From Streptomyces sp. Edi2 (lineage in GTDB: Bacteria; Actinomycetota; Actinomycetes; Streptomycetales; Streptomycetaceae): DNA of 64,000 nt. Under the pieces are notes generated by a model. The model had not been told where the DNA came from, searched no databases, and was given only the letters and a program-made list of their open reading frames with translations. Shown here one piece after another: positions 41,794 through 49,443 of the stretch. The stretch covers positions 233,119-297,118 of the forward strand of contig NZ_JBEJGX010000002.1 in the NCBI RefSeq assembly GCF_040253635.1, in the 5' to 3' direction. Positions within the stretch are counted from its first letter, which is position 1, and every line of letters begins with the position of its first letter. The position numbers and the translations under genes are program-made.

Positions 41794-43058
41794 CAAGCGG
41801 CCTCGGCCAGCAGGTCTTCGCGAGGGCTGCCGGGGACCAGGGAGAGCAGCTCGCGCTCGCGGGCCCGATGGCGGCGCGCATTGCGCTCTTCGATGGCCAG
41901 CTGCTGCTTGACCTCGTTCAGCGACCGCCGTGCGTCTGCGCGCAGGCTCGGGACGTTGGCCTGCGCGGCGGCCAGGCGCAGTGCGGCCAGGTCCTTGCGG
42001 CGCAGGTAGTGCAGCGCCAGCGCGCGGACGACAGCTGCGGTGCGGCGCTCGGTGGCGTACGGCGCCGAGCCCCGGGACGGCACCCGGGCGCCGATCGTGT
42101 CCGGGGCGGTGGGAGTGATGTCGGCGCTCGTGTCGCGGTCCCACTGGCCGCACAGACGCACTCCGTTGACCACGGGCGCGTGCGCCCGCTCGTCCTCGTA
42201 GTAGCGGTCGCTGGCGTGGCCGTAGGCGACCCAGATGCCCTGCGGGATCGGCTCCGGCCGGTACCGGTTCGGTCCGACGGTGAACCGCCCGGAAACCCGG
42301 GCGCCCGTCACCTCGTAGACGACGCTTCCCGCGACCTCGGCGTTCACCGCAACCTCGCGCACCGTGATCTGCCCGAGCGGGCCCCGGCGGGGATCTTCGA
42401 TCTGCAGCTGCACCGGCTCGGGATCCGGCGCCTGCACGGCACGCGGGCGGCGGCGCAGAATGCCGGCCAGCGCACAGAGCCGCTGACGTACGGCCCGGCG
42501 CTCCTGCTCGAGCTCGACAGCCTGGGCCTCCGCCGCAGTGGCGCAGTTGCCCTCGTGCTCGGCGTACTCCGCTGCCTTCTCCCGCGCCGCCGTCCTCATG
42601 CGGGCACGCCGATCGGGCAGGCTGCGCCAGTGCGTGACGATGGCGAGGATCACGGCCTCGGTGCGGCGCCGCGTGCCGCTGGTGAGCTCATGGTGAATGC
42701 CGTTGCGCAGGCCGGCGGCGTAGCGGCCCAGGAACCAGCCGGTCGGCAGGTCATCCGGGTACAGGTGCCCGGTCCAACCATGGACCCGGACGCCGTGCAC
42801 CACCGGCTCGTCGGGCCGGTGCTCGCGGTAGAAGCTGCCGAGCGGCTCAATGCCGTCACCGAACTGCACCGCGACGGTGGCCGGCAGAATCGGACCGTTC
42901 GCGATGTGTTCCGGCACGACCACGAAGGTCCCGTGGACGTGCGGAGCACGCACGACGTAGCGGACGCGGCCGCGCTCCAGGACGGTGACGCGCGCTGAGG
43001 CACAACCGATGCCGGGCAGCGGCAGCTCCACGCGCTCGGTGAGATGGCGGACGGTCAA
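41793..43058 (-). CDS. Hypothetical protein, 421 aa, internal domain duplication
   Basis: TTG 43058 with AAAGGAG 5 bases upstream. Two homologous halves are visible. The first has VRYVVRAPHVHGTFVVVPEH, then a YREHRPDEPVVHGVRVHGW segment and a helical tail. The second has SVVYEVTGARVSGRFTVGPN, then YYEDERAHAPVVNGVRLCGQ and a similar tail. Both carry a variable strand region, a Tyr-acidic turn before PVV-x-GVR, and helices ending in basic residues. A third copy is in the downstream gene, so the unit has been duplicated at least twice. No known name. Confidence 0.7.
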   Translation of the reverse strand: MTVRHLTERVELPLPGIGCASARVTVLERGRVRYVVRAPHVHGTFVVVPEHIANGPILPATVAVQFGDGIEPLGSFYREHRPDEPVVHGVRVHGWTGHLYPDDLPTGWFLGRYAAGLRNGIHHELTSGTRRRTEAVILAIVTHWRSLPDRRARMRTAAREKAAEYAEHEGNCATAAEAQAVELEQERRAVRQRLCALAGILRRRPRAVQAPDPEPVQLQIEDPRRGPLGQITVREVAVNAEVAGSVVYEVTGARVSGRFTVGPNRYRPEPIPQGIWVAYGHASDRYYEDERAHAPVVNGVRLCGQWDRDTSADITPTAPDTIGARVPSRGSAPYATERRTAAVVRALALHYLRRKDLAALRLAAAQANVPSLRADARRSLNEVKQQLAIEERNARRHRARERELLSLVPGSPREDLLAEAA

Positions 43059-43179
43059 GGAACTCCTTTGCTGTACGGGCGACTTCGGTTCGGGACGGCG
43101 CCAGATCACTGCAGGCGCACGCCCCCTCTGAGGGCTGAGCGACCTCGGCTGAGGACGGCAGGGTGACGGGGGACGGTGT

Positions 43180-43410
43180 TCAGGGCGTCTGCGGGGGCTT
43201 GCGCGTCCGCCAGAGGTCGAGTGCGGCCCAGGGCCGCGTGACTGCCAGGGCCGCGAAGAGGGCCCACTCGCGCACGCGATTGCCGAGCCAGCGCTTGTGG
43301 TTGTGCGGCAGGAGCAGGTTCTCCACCCACGTCCCCAAGCGCTCCCAGGGCCGGAGCCGACCCGTGGCGTAGCCGAAAGCGAGCAGGGCGAGGACTGCGA
43401 AGGCGATCAC
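43180..43410 (-). CDS. Small membrane protein, 76 aa
   Basis: GTG 43410 overlaps the upstream stop (GTGA). Hydrophobic N-terminus (MIAFAVLALLAFGYATGRLR) and a second apolar stretch (EWALFAALAVTRPWAAL), so probably one to two membrane segments. Unknown function. Confidence 0.55.
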   Translation of the reverse strand: MIAFAVLALLAFGYATGRLRPWERLGTWVENLLLPHNHKRWLGNRVREWALFAALAVTRPWAALDLWRTRKPPQTP

Positions 43411-43988
43411 GCTGCGCCCTTGGCGTACGGGTGCTCACTGATCACTTCGCGGATCTTGCGCACCGACGGAGCGTCATGCCACTTCGGGCGGTCAGGCGTG
43501 CGAGCAAGGCCTGCACGGGCCCGGCGGGCCGAGCCCGGTACACAGCTCCAGGTCAAATCGAAGCGCCACTGGGTTCCCCGCGAGGGGGCGTCGGAGGGAA
43601 GAGTGTCCCGGCCGAGGACGATCTTCAGGAGCATCTCGTCCGTTCCCCGTGGCGTCCAGGCTCGCGCAGAGCGCCAGCCGTGTGCTTCGGCGTGCGCGAG
43701 CAGCTCCCGGACGGTCTTGGGCAGTTCCCACCCGGCCGGCGTGATCGCGGCCAGCTTCCGCTCTGCCTGGGCCAGTTCCATCTGAAGCCTCTGCGCGCTC
43801 GTCTTCCATCGATCGCGTTCGGACTGGGCGACGTCCGCATTCCACTCGGCGGTGCGCAGCCGTCGCATCAGCTCCAGCGGCGACAGGTCGCGGTACTTGG
43901 CGAACACTCGCGTCTCGTCGGCCGTCTGCGGTCGGTCGTGGAACTCCACGCGATCGACGGTGCCGTCGGGGTGGATGACCCTCGACAC
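43407..43988 (-). CDS. Hypothetical coiled-coil protein, 193 aa
   Basis: GTG 43988 (MSRVIHPDGTVDRVEFHDRP); the ribosome site is weak. Residues ~45-85 are a coiled coil (LRTAEWNADVAQSERDRWKT, LQMELAQAERKLAAI). Residues ~110-145 include strands (RGTDEMLLKIVLGRD, QWRFDLTWSC). It lies downstream of the tRNA array on the same strand and may be read from it. No family recognised. Confidence 0.6.
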   Translation of the reverse strand: MSRVIHPDGTVDRVEFHDRPQTADETRVFAKYRDLSPLELMRRLRTAEWNADVAQSERDRWKTSAQRLQMELAQAERKLAAITPAGWELPKTVRELLAHAEAHGWRSARAWTPRGTDEMLLKIVLGRDTLPSDAPSRGTQWRFDLTWSCVPGSARRARAGLARTPDRPKWHDAPSVRKIREVISEHPYAKGAA

Positions 43989-44145
43989 TCCGGAGAGGGG
44001 GTACTGCGTGGCGATGGCGGACTCCCTTACAGAGCAGCAGGACAGCCGGGCGAACCCGTCGGGTGCGACGGCCGGCGATCTCCCTCGACCGGGACGGCCG
44101 AGGAAGACGTTCAGCGGCGCGACGCATTGCGAGAAGAAGACAGGG

Positions 44146-44216
44146 CGGGGGTGGCAGGGATCGAACCTGCGCTGCCGGCTTTGGAGACCGTCGCTCTGCC
44201 TCTGAGCTACACCCCC
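44146..44216 (-). tRNA. tRNA-Trp (CCA)
   Basis: Acceptor GGGGGTG pairs fully with CACCCCC, the D arm is GCTC/GAGC, the anticodon loop is CTCCAAA (anticodon CCA), and the T arm is GCAGG-TTCGATC-CCTGC. One mismatch in the anticodon stem (A27-G43). No encoded CCA tail. Last RNA of the minus-strand array; it could decode UGG. Confidence 0.85.
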
Positions 44217-44294
44217 AGGGGGTGGCGATCGCGTCCCGGAGGTCGGGGCCATCGCCTCTGGGCACCGTTGGACGGCGCGACAGCGGTCAGGCGG

Positions 44295-44366
44295 TGCTCC
44301 TGCAGGGACTCGAACCCCGATTTCCGGCTCCGTAGGCCGGCGTCCTTTCCGTTGAACGACAGGAGC
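44295..44366 (-). tRNA. tRNA-Arg (ACG)
   Basis: Acceptor GCTCCTG/CAGGAGC, D stem GTTC/GGAC, anticodon arm CCGGC-CTACGGA-GCCGG (anticodon ACG), T arm CGGGG-TTCGAGT-CCCTG. The acceptor and T arms are shared with the tRNAs at 49538 and 50360, which have different anticodons. Confidence 0.85.
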
Positions 44367-44388
44367 GGCGCGCACTGCGCAACTTGCG

Positions 44389-44461
44389 TACCCTCGGCGG
44401 GATGTGAACCCGCGATCTCGCGTTTGTGAGCCGGGCGAGGTATCCACTACTCCACGAGGGC
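44389..44461 (-). tRNA. Degenerate tRNA, Val-like (CAC)
   Basis: Acceptor GCCCTCG/CGAGGGT is good, and the T arm GCGGG-TTCACAT-CCCGC is good. The anticodon region contains the loop CTCACAA (anticodon CAC), but the stem it needs has two mismatches; a stronger alternative (CTCGC with GCGAG) leaves a 13-base loop. It occupies the same 3' place in RNA 1 that a good tRNA-Glu occupies in RNA 2. Confidence 0.5.
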
Positions 44462-44631
44462 GTGTCCGGCATCGGCGCGGGGACCAGATCAGGTTGGGTC
44501 CGCGAGGACCCGTCCATCACCTTCCCCGGCCGACGGCCGGTCCGTTTGCGGACCTCCCCAGGTGCTGCAAACGGATGCGTGTCAGTTAGGCCGGATCCGC
44601 GGGGAACTTCACCTCCCTGCTGACACTTTGT

Positions 44632-44695
44632 GAGCGGACGGGACTCGAACCCGCGACCACCCCAAACGGGGTCTCTGCCACTGAGCTACCGCTCC
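44632..44695 (-). ncRNA. tRNA-shaped domain with a 4-base anticodon loop (Pro-like)
   Basis: Acceptor-like GAGCGG/CCGCTC, a normal D arm (GCTC-AGTGGCA-GAG) and T arm (GCGGG-TTCGAGT-CCCGT). The anticodon arm is ACCCC-GTTT-GGGGT, a 5-bp stem with only four loop bases. A Pro anticodon TGG can be read in the sequence, but not in a 7-base loop, so decoding is doubtful. RNA 2 has a parallel domain at 49205-49269. Confidence 0.6.
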
Positions 44696-44810
44696 AGGGG
44701 AAGCGTCCTCCCCCCTTCAACCCGACCGAGGATCAGTCGGTCTGGTCCGATTGATGTGCTGGCGTGTGCCCTGCCGGAGCGCCGGTGGGTGGGGTGCGCC
44801 AACACGTCGT

Positions 44811-44874
44811 GACTCGTGGGGAGTTGAACCCCCGCCTCGAATGCCTTCAAGGCCAGCTCCGGTAGCTGCGAGCC
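44811..44874 (-). ncRNA. tRNA-shaped domain lacking an anticodon loop
   Basis: Acceptor-like GGCTCG/CGAGTC, D-like hairpin CAGCT-ACCGG-AGCTG, an 8-bp arm GCCTTGAA with tetraloop GGCA and TTCGAGGC, then a T arm with loop TTCAACT. The copy at 49015-49078 keeps all stems with compensating base changes (GGTCCG/CGGATC; GCCCTTGA/TCGAGGGC). Both are 64 nt. Conserved pairing without an anticodon points to a structural tRNA mimic. Confidence 0.65.
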
Positions 44875-44951
44875 TGCCGTACGGTGCGGATCGGCCGCGT
44901 CCGTGTCGCCGTACGGCGCCTGCGGGGTTGATCACCCCCGCTGACTCTTCT

Positions 44952-44992
44952 AATTTACGACACTGGCACCCATGTGTCAAATTAAAAGGGTC
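44952..44992 (-). promoter_or_regulatory. Class I promoter of RNA 1 and its tRNAs
   Basis: GACCCT (44992-44987), TTTAAT (preceded by T), TTGACA (44980-44975), 17 bp, TAAATT (44957-44952). Confidence 0.87.
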
Positions 44993-45052
44993 GTCAGGTG
45001 GTGAGGGGTGCCTCTCCGACGATGAGGCCGGCGGCCGCCGAGCGGCGCCCGG

Positions 45053-45388
45053 CTAGCTCAGGTCGTACACGAACAGCCAACCGGGCTCGACAGGTTCTGC
45101 GTGCCCCACGAATGCAGCGGCCCGCCGCAGGGCCTTGTCCCGCTTGGGCGACGGGGTGAAGTCGCCTACGGGCTTGCAGCTGCCGGGTGCGAAGCTCACG
45201 ACATCGGCCCCGATCACCACCCGAGAGGGGTCCCTGTCGCCAGAGACGGTGAAGAGCTGCACGTCCTCGGCGTCACCGGCCGGGCCCTGAGTGCGGCGCA
45301 GGTCCTCCAGGCGGTCATAGACGTGCTCCCAGTCCGCCCCGGGCAGCTCAGCGCCGTACACGGCAAAGAACGAGTGGTCCAGGCTCAT
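45053..45388 (-). CDS. Hypothetical protein, 111 aa
   Basis: ATG 45388 with GGAGGAG 6 bases upstream. It opens MSLDHSFFAVYGAELPGADW and includes DRDPSRVVIGADVVSFAPGS. A single small alpha/beta domain, unrecognised. Confidence 0.65.
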   Translation of the reverse strand: MSLDHSFFAVYGAELPGADWEHVYDRLEDLRRTQGPAGDAEDVQLFTVSGDRDPSRVVIGADVVSFAPGSCKPVGDFTPSPKRDKALRRAAAFVGHAEPVEPGWLFVYDLS

Positions 45389-45458
45389 CGCGGCTCCTCC
45401 GATCTCCCGGTTCCGCCGGGTGCGGGGCGGCGGGCGGGTGCCGCCGCCAGCGGATTCG

Positions 45459-45686
45459 TCAGTCCTCGGCTGCGTCGCCGAGACCATCACCGCGGTCTTC
45501 GCAGTCAGGGCAGTCGTCGTCGCAGCGCTCCTGGACGCCGAAGCTGTGGACGCGGCAACGCATGCAGGGCTCGCGGGTGAACGTGACGTCGCCGTCCTCG
45601 TGCGTCTCGCCGTTGTAGTCGTCGACGGCGATGCCCTGCGGTTCGCGGCAGTGGCCGCAGTTGACTTCTCCCTCGCGGTACAGCAT
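45459..45686 (-). CDS. Small zinc-ribbon protein, 75 aa
   Basis: ATG 45686 overlaps the upstream stop (TGATG). Four Cys pairs or near-pairs: CGHC, CMRC, ERC, CPDC; it opens MLYREGEVNCGHCREP. Acidic otherwise. It probably holds one or two zinc ions; the role is unknown. Confidence 0.65.
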   Translation of the reverse strand: MLYREGEVNCGHCREPQGIAVDDYNGETHEDGDVTFTREPCMRCRVHSFGVQERCDDDCPDCEDRGDGLGDAAED

Positions 45687-46339
45687 CAAGCCGCCTCGGC
45701 GGCACGGAGGGCCTGCAGGTCACGCACGACGGTGGCGATGTACTCGGGGTCGCTGGTGTCGGCGTCGACGAACTCGTCGTGCACGCGGGCGACCATCTCG
45801 GCGATCTCCTCGACGTCCGCCTCGAAGTCGGACCGGTCCCATACGTCGTAGGCGCACCCGAGGAACCCCTGCGCGTACGCGTCGGCCGCGTTGCGGGCAT
45901 GACCGGTCCAGAAGTAGCGCGACCAGTCATCAGAGCGGATGCCATTGATGTCGTACTCGTCGCCGGTGATCTTCACGCCCTTGAGCGCGTAGCCGCGCGT
46001 CCAGGCATCGGCGTCGGTCTCGCCGATGAAGTCCGAGGACACCCACATCACGGAGTACACGGGCCGGTTCCACGCCTTGAACTGGGCGTCAGTGGCGAGG
46101 TACCGGTGGCGGCCCTTGCGGGGGCTACGGGCCGTGACGCCGACCTTGCCCCACTCGCGGGCGGACAAGTTGACCAGACGCCCACTGAACTCGAGGTCCA
46201 GGATGGCCATGTGGGCGGCGCGCCACTCCTCGGCGTTGGTGTCGTCGGCGATGGCGTGAGCGACGTCCTCGTACGGCACAGGCGCGTCCTGGGCGCTCAT
46301 CCACGCGTAGGCAGCGTCAGCGGGCTTCAGGTTGGGCAT
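45686..46339 (-). CDS. Hypothetical protein, 217 aa
   Basis: ATG 46339 (MPNLKPADAAYAWMSAQDAP). Residues 1-70 look like a small winged-helix unit (PVPYEDVAHAIADDTNAEEW, MAILDLEFSGRLV). The middle has Trp-rich strands (NRPVYSVMWVSSDFIGETDA, SDDWSRYFWTGHARNAADAY), the C-terminus acidic helices. It lies downstream of the tRNA-like RNA 3, 171 bases away, and may be on its transcript. Family unknown. Confidence 0.65.
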   Translation of the reverse strand: MPNLKPADAAYAWMSAQDAPVPYEDVAHAIADDTNAEEWRAAHMAILDLEFSGRLVNLSAREWGKVGVTARSPRKGRHRYLATDAQFKAWNRPVYSVMWVSSDFIGETDADAWTRGYALKGVKITGDEYDINGIRSDDWSRYFWTGHARNAADAYAQGFLGCAYDVWDRSDFEADVEEIAEMVARVHDEFVDADTSDPEYIATVVRDLQALRAAEAA

Positions 46340-46510
46340 GGTGCGAGGTCCTCACGGTCTCTAGCGAACTGGGTGAATGTCGACACGGGGTGCCTGCCGC
46401 GGTCGCGGGCGCGTGGGCGCGGCTCGGGTCGCAGAGGCGCGACCTCGTCGTCTGGGGACGGGCTCGGCGTCCTCGCGGTGTGCGACCGCCGCTTGGGTGC
46501 GGCAGCCGCC

Positions 46511-46584
46511 TGGTGGCCCGAGGGGGATTGCACCCCTGACCGTCCCCCGGCTTGGGGGCCGCTCTACTGACTGAGCTACGGGCC
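46511..46584 (-). ncRNA. tRNA-like RNA 3 with an encoded CCA, abnormal loops
   Basis: A 74-nt cloverleaf: acceptor GGCCCG/CGGGCC, D arm AGCTC-AGTCAGT-AGAGC, T arm AGGGG-TGCAATC-CCCCT, and an encoded CCA end (46513-46511). The anticodon arm is C5/G5 rich with loop AAGCC or CCAAGCC, so position 33 is not U, and the T loop has G at the usual second U. Decoding is doubtful. The leader before it (46585-46652) is homologous to the leaders of RNA 1 and RNA 2 (GTGATCGACC, GCGGCCG, CGGCAGG). Confidence 0.6.
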
Positions 46585-46658
46585 TGCCGGGCAGATCGGG
46601 TCGGCCGCCCTTCACTGTCCGGCGTCCAGAAGGTCGATCACCCCTCTTGACGCTTATA

Positions 46659-46699
46659 ATTTTACCTATGACGGGGCCACGTGTCAATTTAAAAGGGTC
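46659..46699 (-). promoter_or_regulatory. Class I promoter of RNA 3
   Basis: GACCCT (46699-46694), TTTAAA, TTGACA (46687-46682), 17 bp, TAAAAT (46664-46659). Confidence 0.87.
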
Positions 46700-46974
46700 A
46701 CGCGTGGTGTTGTGAGCCCCCTTCTTGAACGGCTGCCCATCCGCGGGGAAGCAGGGTGAGATGGCTTCGACTGTGAGTGAACTGCGGCTACCGTCGAAGG
46801 AGTTCGCCTCTGCCGGCCGCTCGTCCTGGTGCTACCTGGGTTCTGCCAGACCCACCCGAGACCAGGAGCAGGCCTCGCGGCCGTCCAGGGCGGCGACAAT
46901 GACGTCCGGGCCACCCGCACCGGAAGCGAGCAGCTGCTCGCCCCTTCAGCTCAGCCCGCAACGGGAGGAACCGC

Positions 46975-47331
46975 ATGGGACGCTGCATCATCAAGGCGAC
47001 ACACGACGAAGACCTCTACCTGGAGTGGTCCTCGGTCGTTGACGCGTGCACCAGGGTCGGCACCCGCGCCGAGTTCCTCGCCTCGGGTCATCGGCAGGAT
47101 GCCCTGGACCGTGCGGACCGAACCGGCACCTCTGACCGCGTCGCGCAGCTCGGCGGCTGGGACGATGAGTCCCTCGGCGTCGGGACAACTGAACACCGGC
47201 AGCAGGAAGGGCCTCTGATCCTCAATCGTGCCGATCTCGCGGCATTCGCTCGGCACCTCGCCGCCGGCGACTCCCGACGGGCCGAGAGCCTGCTGATCCC
47301 CGACCCCGAGCCCTGGGGCGCGACAGCCTGA
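46975..47331 (+). CDS. Hypothetical protein, 118 aa
   Basis: ATG 46975 with GGGAGGA 6 bases upstream. It opens MGRCIIKATHDEDLYLEWSS and ends helical (ADLAAFARHLAAGDSRRAES). It resembles small actinobacterial proteins with a strand start and a helical end; not identified. About 270 bases upstream (46700-46974) hold no other feature I can see. Confidence 0.65.
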   Translation: MGRCIIKATHDEDLYLEWSSVVDACTRVGTRAEFLASGHRQDALDRADRTGTSDRVAQLGGWDDESLGVGTTEHRQQEGPLILNRADLAAFARHLAAGDSRRAESLLIPDPEPWGATA

Positions 47332-47376
47332 CCACGTCCGAGGCCCGGCCGCGCGCCCTGGTCCGCCGCTGGCGGG

Positions 47377-48081
47377 TTACCTGCGCGGCGGGGGATCCGT
47401 CTCGGTGTCCTGCCCGATCCCGAGGGCCTCGGCGACTTCGTCGAAGACCTCGGGATCGATGGGCGGCCGGGCGCCATCGGCCGGCCAGTCCAGGTCGACG
47501 AGGATCGGGGTGTAAGGGGTCGAGCGCGGTTCAGTGGCGGGCAGGTCGAACAGGAGAGTTCGCTGCCCGCTCGTTTCGGCGAGGAGCCGGGCGAGGTCGC
47601 CCGCGTCCGTACGGGTCTTGCCGGCGCCTCCGGGCCGGATGTGCTTCTCGCTCAGGAGCTGCCGCGCCAAGTTCTCCAGGTCCGGGATCCGGCCGGCCGC
47701 GCTGCGCGGGGCGGTCAGGGCGCGGGCCTGGTCAGAGGTCATGCCCGTGGCCGCGACGAGGCCGCGTACGGAGTGGTCGGGCAGTGGGCCCGCAGCGAGT
47801 TCGTCGAGACGGTCGGTGGCAGAGTTGCCGGGCTCGAGGCCGAGGAGTTCCATGGCCCGGTGTCGCTGGACGCCGGCCGCCGCGGCGACGCGCTGAATGT
47901 AGCCCTCCAGCCGGTCGGCGGGGCGGGGCAGGGGGGCGGCGGGGATCCGGACCGGGAGGCGGGGCTGACTGCCGGATCGGGCGGCGACAGCAGCTCGGGC
48001 CTGGTCCAGGGTGATACCGGGGTGTGCCCGCTTGTACGCACGTACGGTGCGGTCGAGTTCCCGGTTGCGGGGGTTGGTCAT
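47377..48081 (-). CDS. Hypothetical protein, 234 aa
   Basis: ATG 48081 (MTNPRNRELDRTVRAYKRAH); weak ribosome site. An N-terminal helix with PGITLDQARAAVAARSG, then Pro/Arg linker, helical repeats (RVAAAAGVQRHRAMELLGLE, GLVAATGMTSDQARALTAPR) that look like two small helix-turn-helix units, and a C-terminal strand TPYTPILVDLDWPADG. Possibly DNA-binding; family unknown. Confidence 0.6.
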   Translation of the reverse strand: MTNPRNRELDRTVRAYKRAHPGITLDQARAAVAARSGSQPRLPVRIPAAPLPRPADRLEGYIQRVAAAAGVQRHRAMELLGLEPGNSATDRLDELAAGPLPDHSVRGLVAATGMTSDQARALTAPRSAAGRIPDLENLARQLLSEKHIRPGGAGKTRTDAGDLARLLAETSGQRTLLFDLPATEPRSTPYTPILVDLDWPADGARPPIDPEVFDEVAEALGIGQDTETDPPPRR

Positions 48082-48413
48082 GGCGTCTCGCGTCCTTGTC
48101 CGGCCTGCTGCCCCACACGCGTCGGCCGTCCAGGAGGAGGGCATGACGAGATCGCTCGCGCGAGTCTCAGACGTCTGCGGTCCCCTGCGGCGGTGTGGGC
48201 GTCGAGGTGGTGGTGGACCGGGCGCGGCGCGGTTGCCCTTGGAACACACGCCATCGTAACGGCCCGGCCGACCCCGTGAATGCAGGTTGCCGAAGCCCGA
48301 GGCTCGCCCCGGCTGCCGCTCCCGAGCCGGCGGGGGCTGCGATGTCCGTGGTTGCCGTCGAGGGGCTTCGCCGCCGCGATGTGGGCCTTCGGACTGGCGG
48401 GCCCCTCAAAGGA

Positions 48414-48454
48414 GACCCTGAAAAGTTGTCGCATGGTCTCATCGTGGGTACATT
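48414..48454 (+). promoter_or_regulatory. Class I promoter for the 48504 gene
   Basis: GACCCT (48414-48419), GAAAAG, TTGTCG (48426-48431), 17 bp, TACATT (48449-48454). The -35 differs at one position from TTGACG. Confidence 0.8.
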
Positions 48455-48503
48455 AGCGAATGTGGGTGTGCAAGCACGCCGCCCACCCTCTTTAAGGAGC
48501 TTG

Positions 48504-48833
48504 ATGAATCGAGAGTCCCGCATGGTCACGTTCTCCAAGAGCGAGTGCGCTCGTTCCGTGGTTCGCGAAATCGAGGCGTCGATCGAGTCTTTCGTGGCGG
48601 AGCGTAAGGAGGCTTCCGGGCTGAATGCGCAGGACCTGGACCAGATCGTGGAGTCCTTGGAGCTGATGCGTGCCGACTGCGTCCAGTTCGCGGAGCACTG
48701 GACCGACGAGGGCCTGCGCCTCCGCGTGGCAAGCCACGCAGAGGAGCTTCTCGGGCATCCGCGGGGCGTCCTCGCCAACTCCTCGGAGCGGTTCTGGGCG
48801 TCCTTGAGGCAGATGTCCGAGCCCCTTCGCTAG
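48504..48833 (+). CDS. Hypothetical helical protein, 109 aa
   Basis: ATG 48504 with AAGGAG 7 bases upstream, ~43 bases after the predicted start point. The product (MNRESRMVTFSKSECARSVV, IEASIESFVAERKEASG, LDQIVESLELMRADCVQFAE) is all helix. Length, layout and the central LxLM-x-ADxVxFAE pattern resemble the 59880-60125 protein (LTLMHTELLEFAD), so they may be distant paralogues, both under class I promoters. Confidence 0.7.
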   Translation: MNRESRMVTFSKSECARSVVREIEASIESFVAERKEASGLNAQDLDQIVESLELMRADCVQFAEHWTDEGLRLRVASHAEELLGHPRGVLANSSERFWASLRQMSEPLR

Positions 48834-48899
48834 CGTCCGCGGGCGGATGGGCGGAGCGCGGCGCCGTACCTGCCGCGCAGGGTCGCCACCCCATCGTAT

Positions 48900-48940
48900 G
48901 ACCCTTAAAACTTGACGCATCCCCCCTCGTGGGTTAATAT
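48900..48940 (+). promoter_or_regulatory. Class I promoter of RNA 2 and its tRNAs
   Basis: GACCCT (48900-48905), TAAAAC, TTGACG (48912-48917), 17 bp, TAATAT (48935-48940). An AAAAGGGTCA, the box in reverse, follows directly at 48941-48950. Confidence 0.85.
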
Positions 48941-49014
48941 AAAAGGGTCAGCGGGGGTGATCGACCCCGCCGGACGCCGGACAGTCAGGAGCGGCCGCAT
49001 CGGGCCGTCCGGCA

Positions 49015-49078
49015 GGTCCGCAGCTACAGGAGCTGGCCCTTGAGGCATCGAGGGCAGGGGTTCAACTCCCCTCGGATC
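49015..49078 (+). ncRNA. tRNA-shaped domain lacking an anticodon loop
   Basis: Partner of 44811-44874: acceptor-like GGTCCG/CGGATC, D-like hairpin CAGCT-ACAGG-AGCTG, 8-bp arm with GGCA tetraloop, T arm AGGGG-TTCAACT-CCCCT. Same length (64 nt). Confidence 0.65.
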
Positions 49079-49204
49079 GCGATGTGCTGGTGTGTGCCCC
49101 TCCAGAGGCGACGTCCCCGTTGAGAGGGTGCGCACCGGCACAGCAGAACGAACCCGCCCGGTTGATCCCCGGCGCGGGTTGAAGGAGGGAAAGCGCGCCC
49201 TCCG

Positions 49205-49269
49205 GGACTCGTGGTGTCAGCAGCACGCCCCCGTGTGGGGGAAGAGCGGGAGCAGTACCCGCAGAGTCC
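49205..49269 (+). ncRNA. tRNA-shaped domain of RNA 2, degenerate
   Basis: Acceptor-like GGACTC/GAGTCC encloses a short GTG/CAC arm, CCCCC-GTGT-GGGGG (4-base loop) and GCGGG-AGCAGTA-CCCGC, where a T loop would be. It sits where RNA 1 has the Pro-like element at 44632-44695, so the tRNA shape is kept while tRNA sequence is lost. CGTGG/CCACG offers an alternative closing pair. Confidence 0.5.
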
Positions 49270-49443
49270 ACGACGTGCCAGCGGAAGGTGATGCTTCCCC
49301 CGGCGGATCCGGTCCGCTGGCACGCGTCGCCCGAGGCTCCTGGGGAGGAGCCGACGGCGGCCCCGCCCCGGCCGGGGAAGGTGACGAGCAAGCCCTCACG
49401 GGCCCTACCTGATCCGATCCCCGGCCGACGGCGGGAAATCCAC

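Larger units (their letters stand above)
44389..44945 (-). ncRNA. Large structured RNA 1 (~557 nt) with embedded tRNA-like domains
   Basis: Transcription should start near 44945 from the class I promoter. In order: a leader hairpin (GCGGGGGTGATCA with CCCCGC), a long stem with GCCGTACGG / CCGTACGGC, a tRNA-shaped element (44811-44874), a long GC hairpin, GGTTGAAGG, a second tRNA-shaped element (44632-44695), a GTGTCAG/CTGACAC stem (44626-44579), further hairpins and a terminal tRNA (44389). The same order, with shared words such as GCGGATCCGG, CTGGGGAGG, GGCCGGGGAAGGTGA and CCTCGTGGAGTAGT, is seen at 48947-49519. It resembles GOLLD/ROOL-type giant phage RNAs in size, structure and tRNA content. 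No long open frame fits. Confidence 0.6.
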
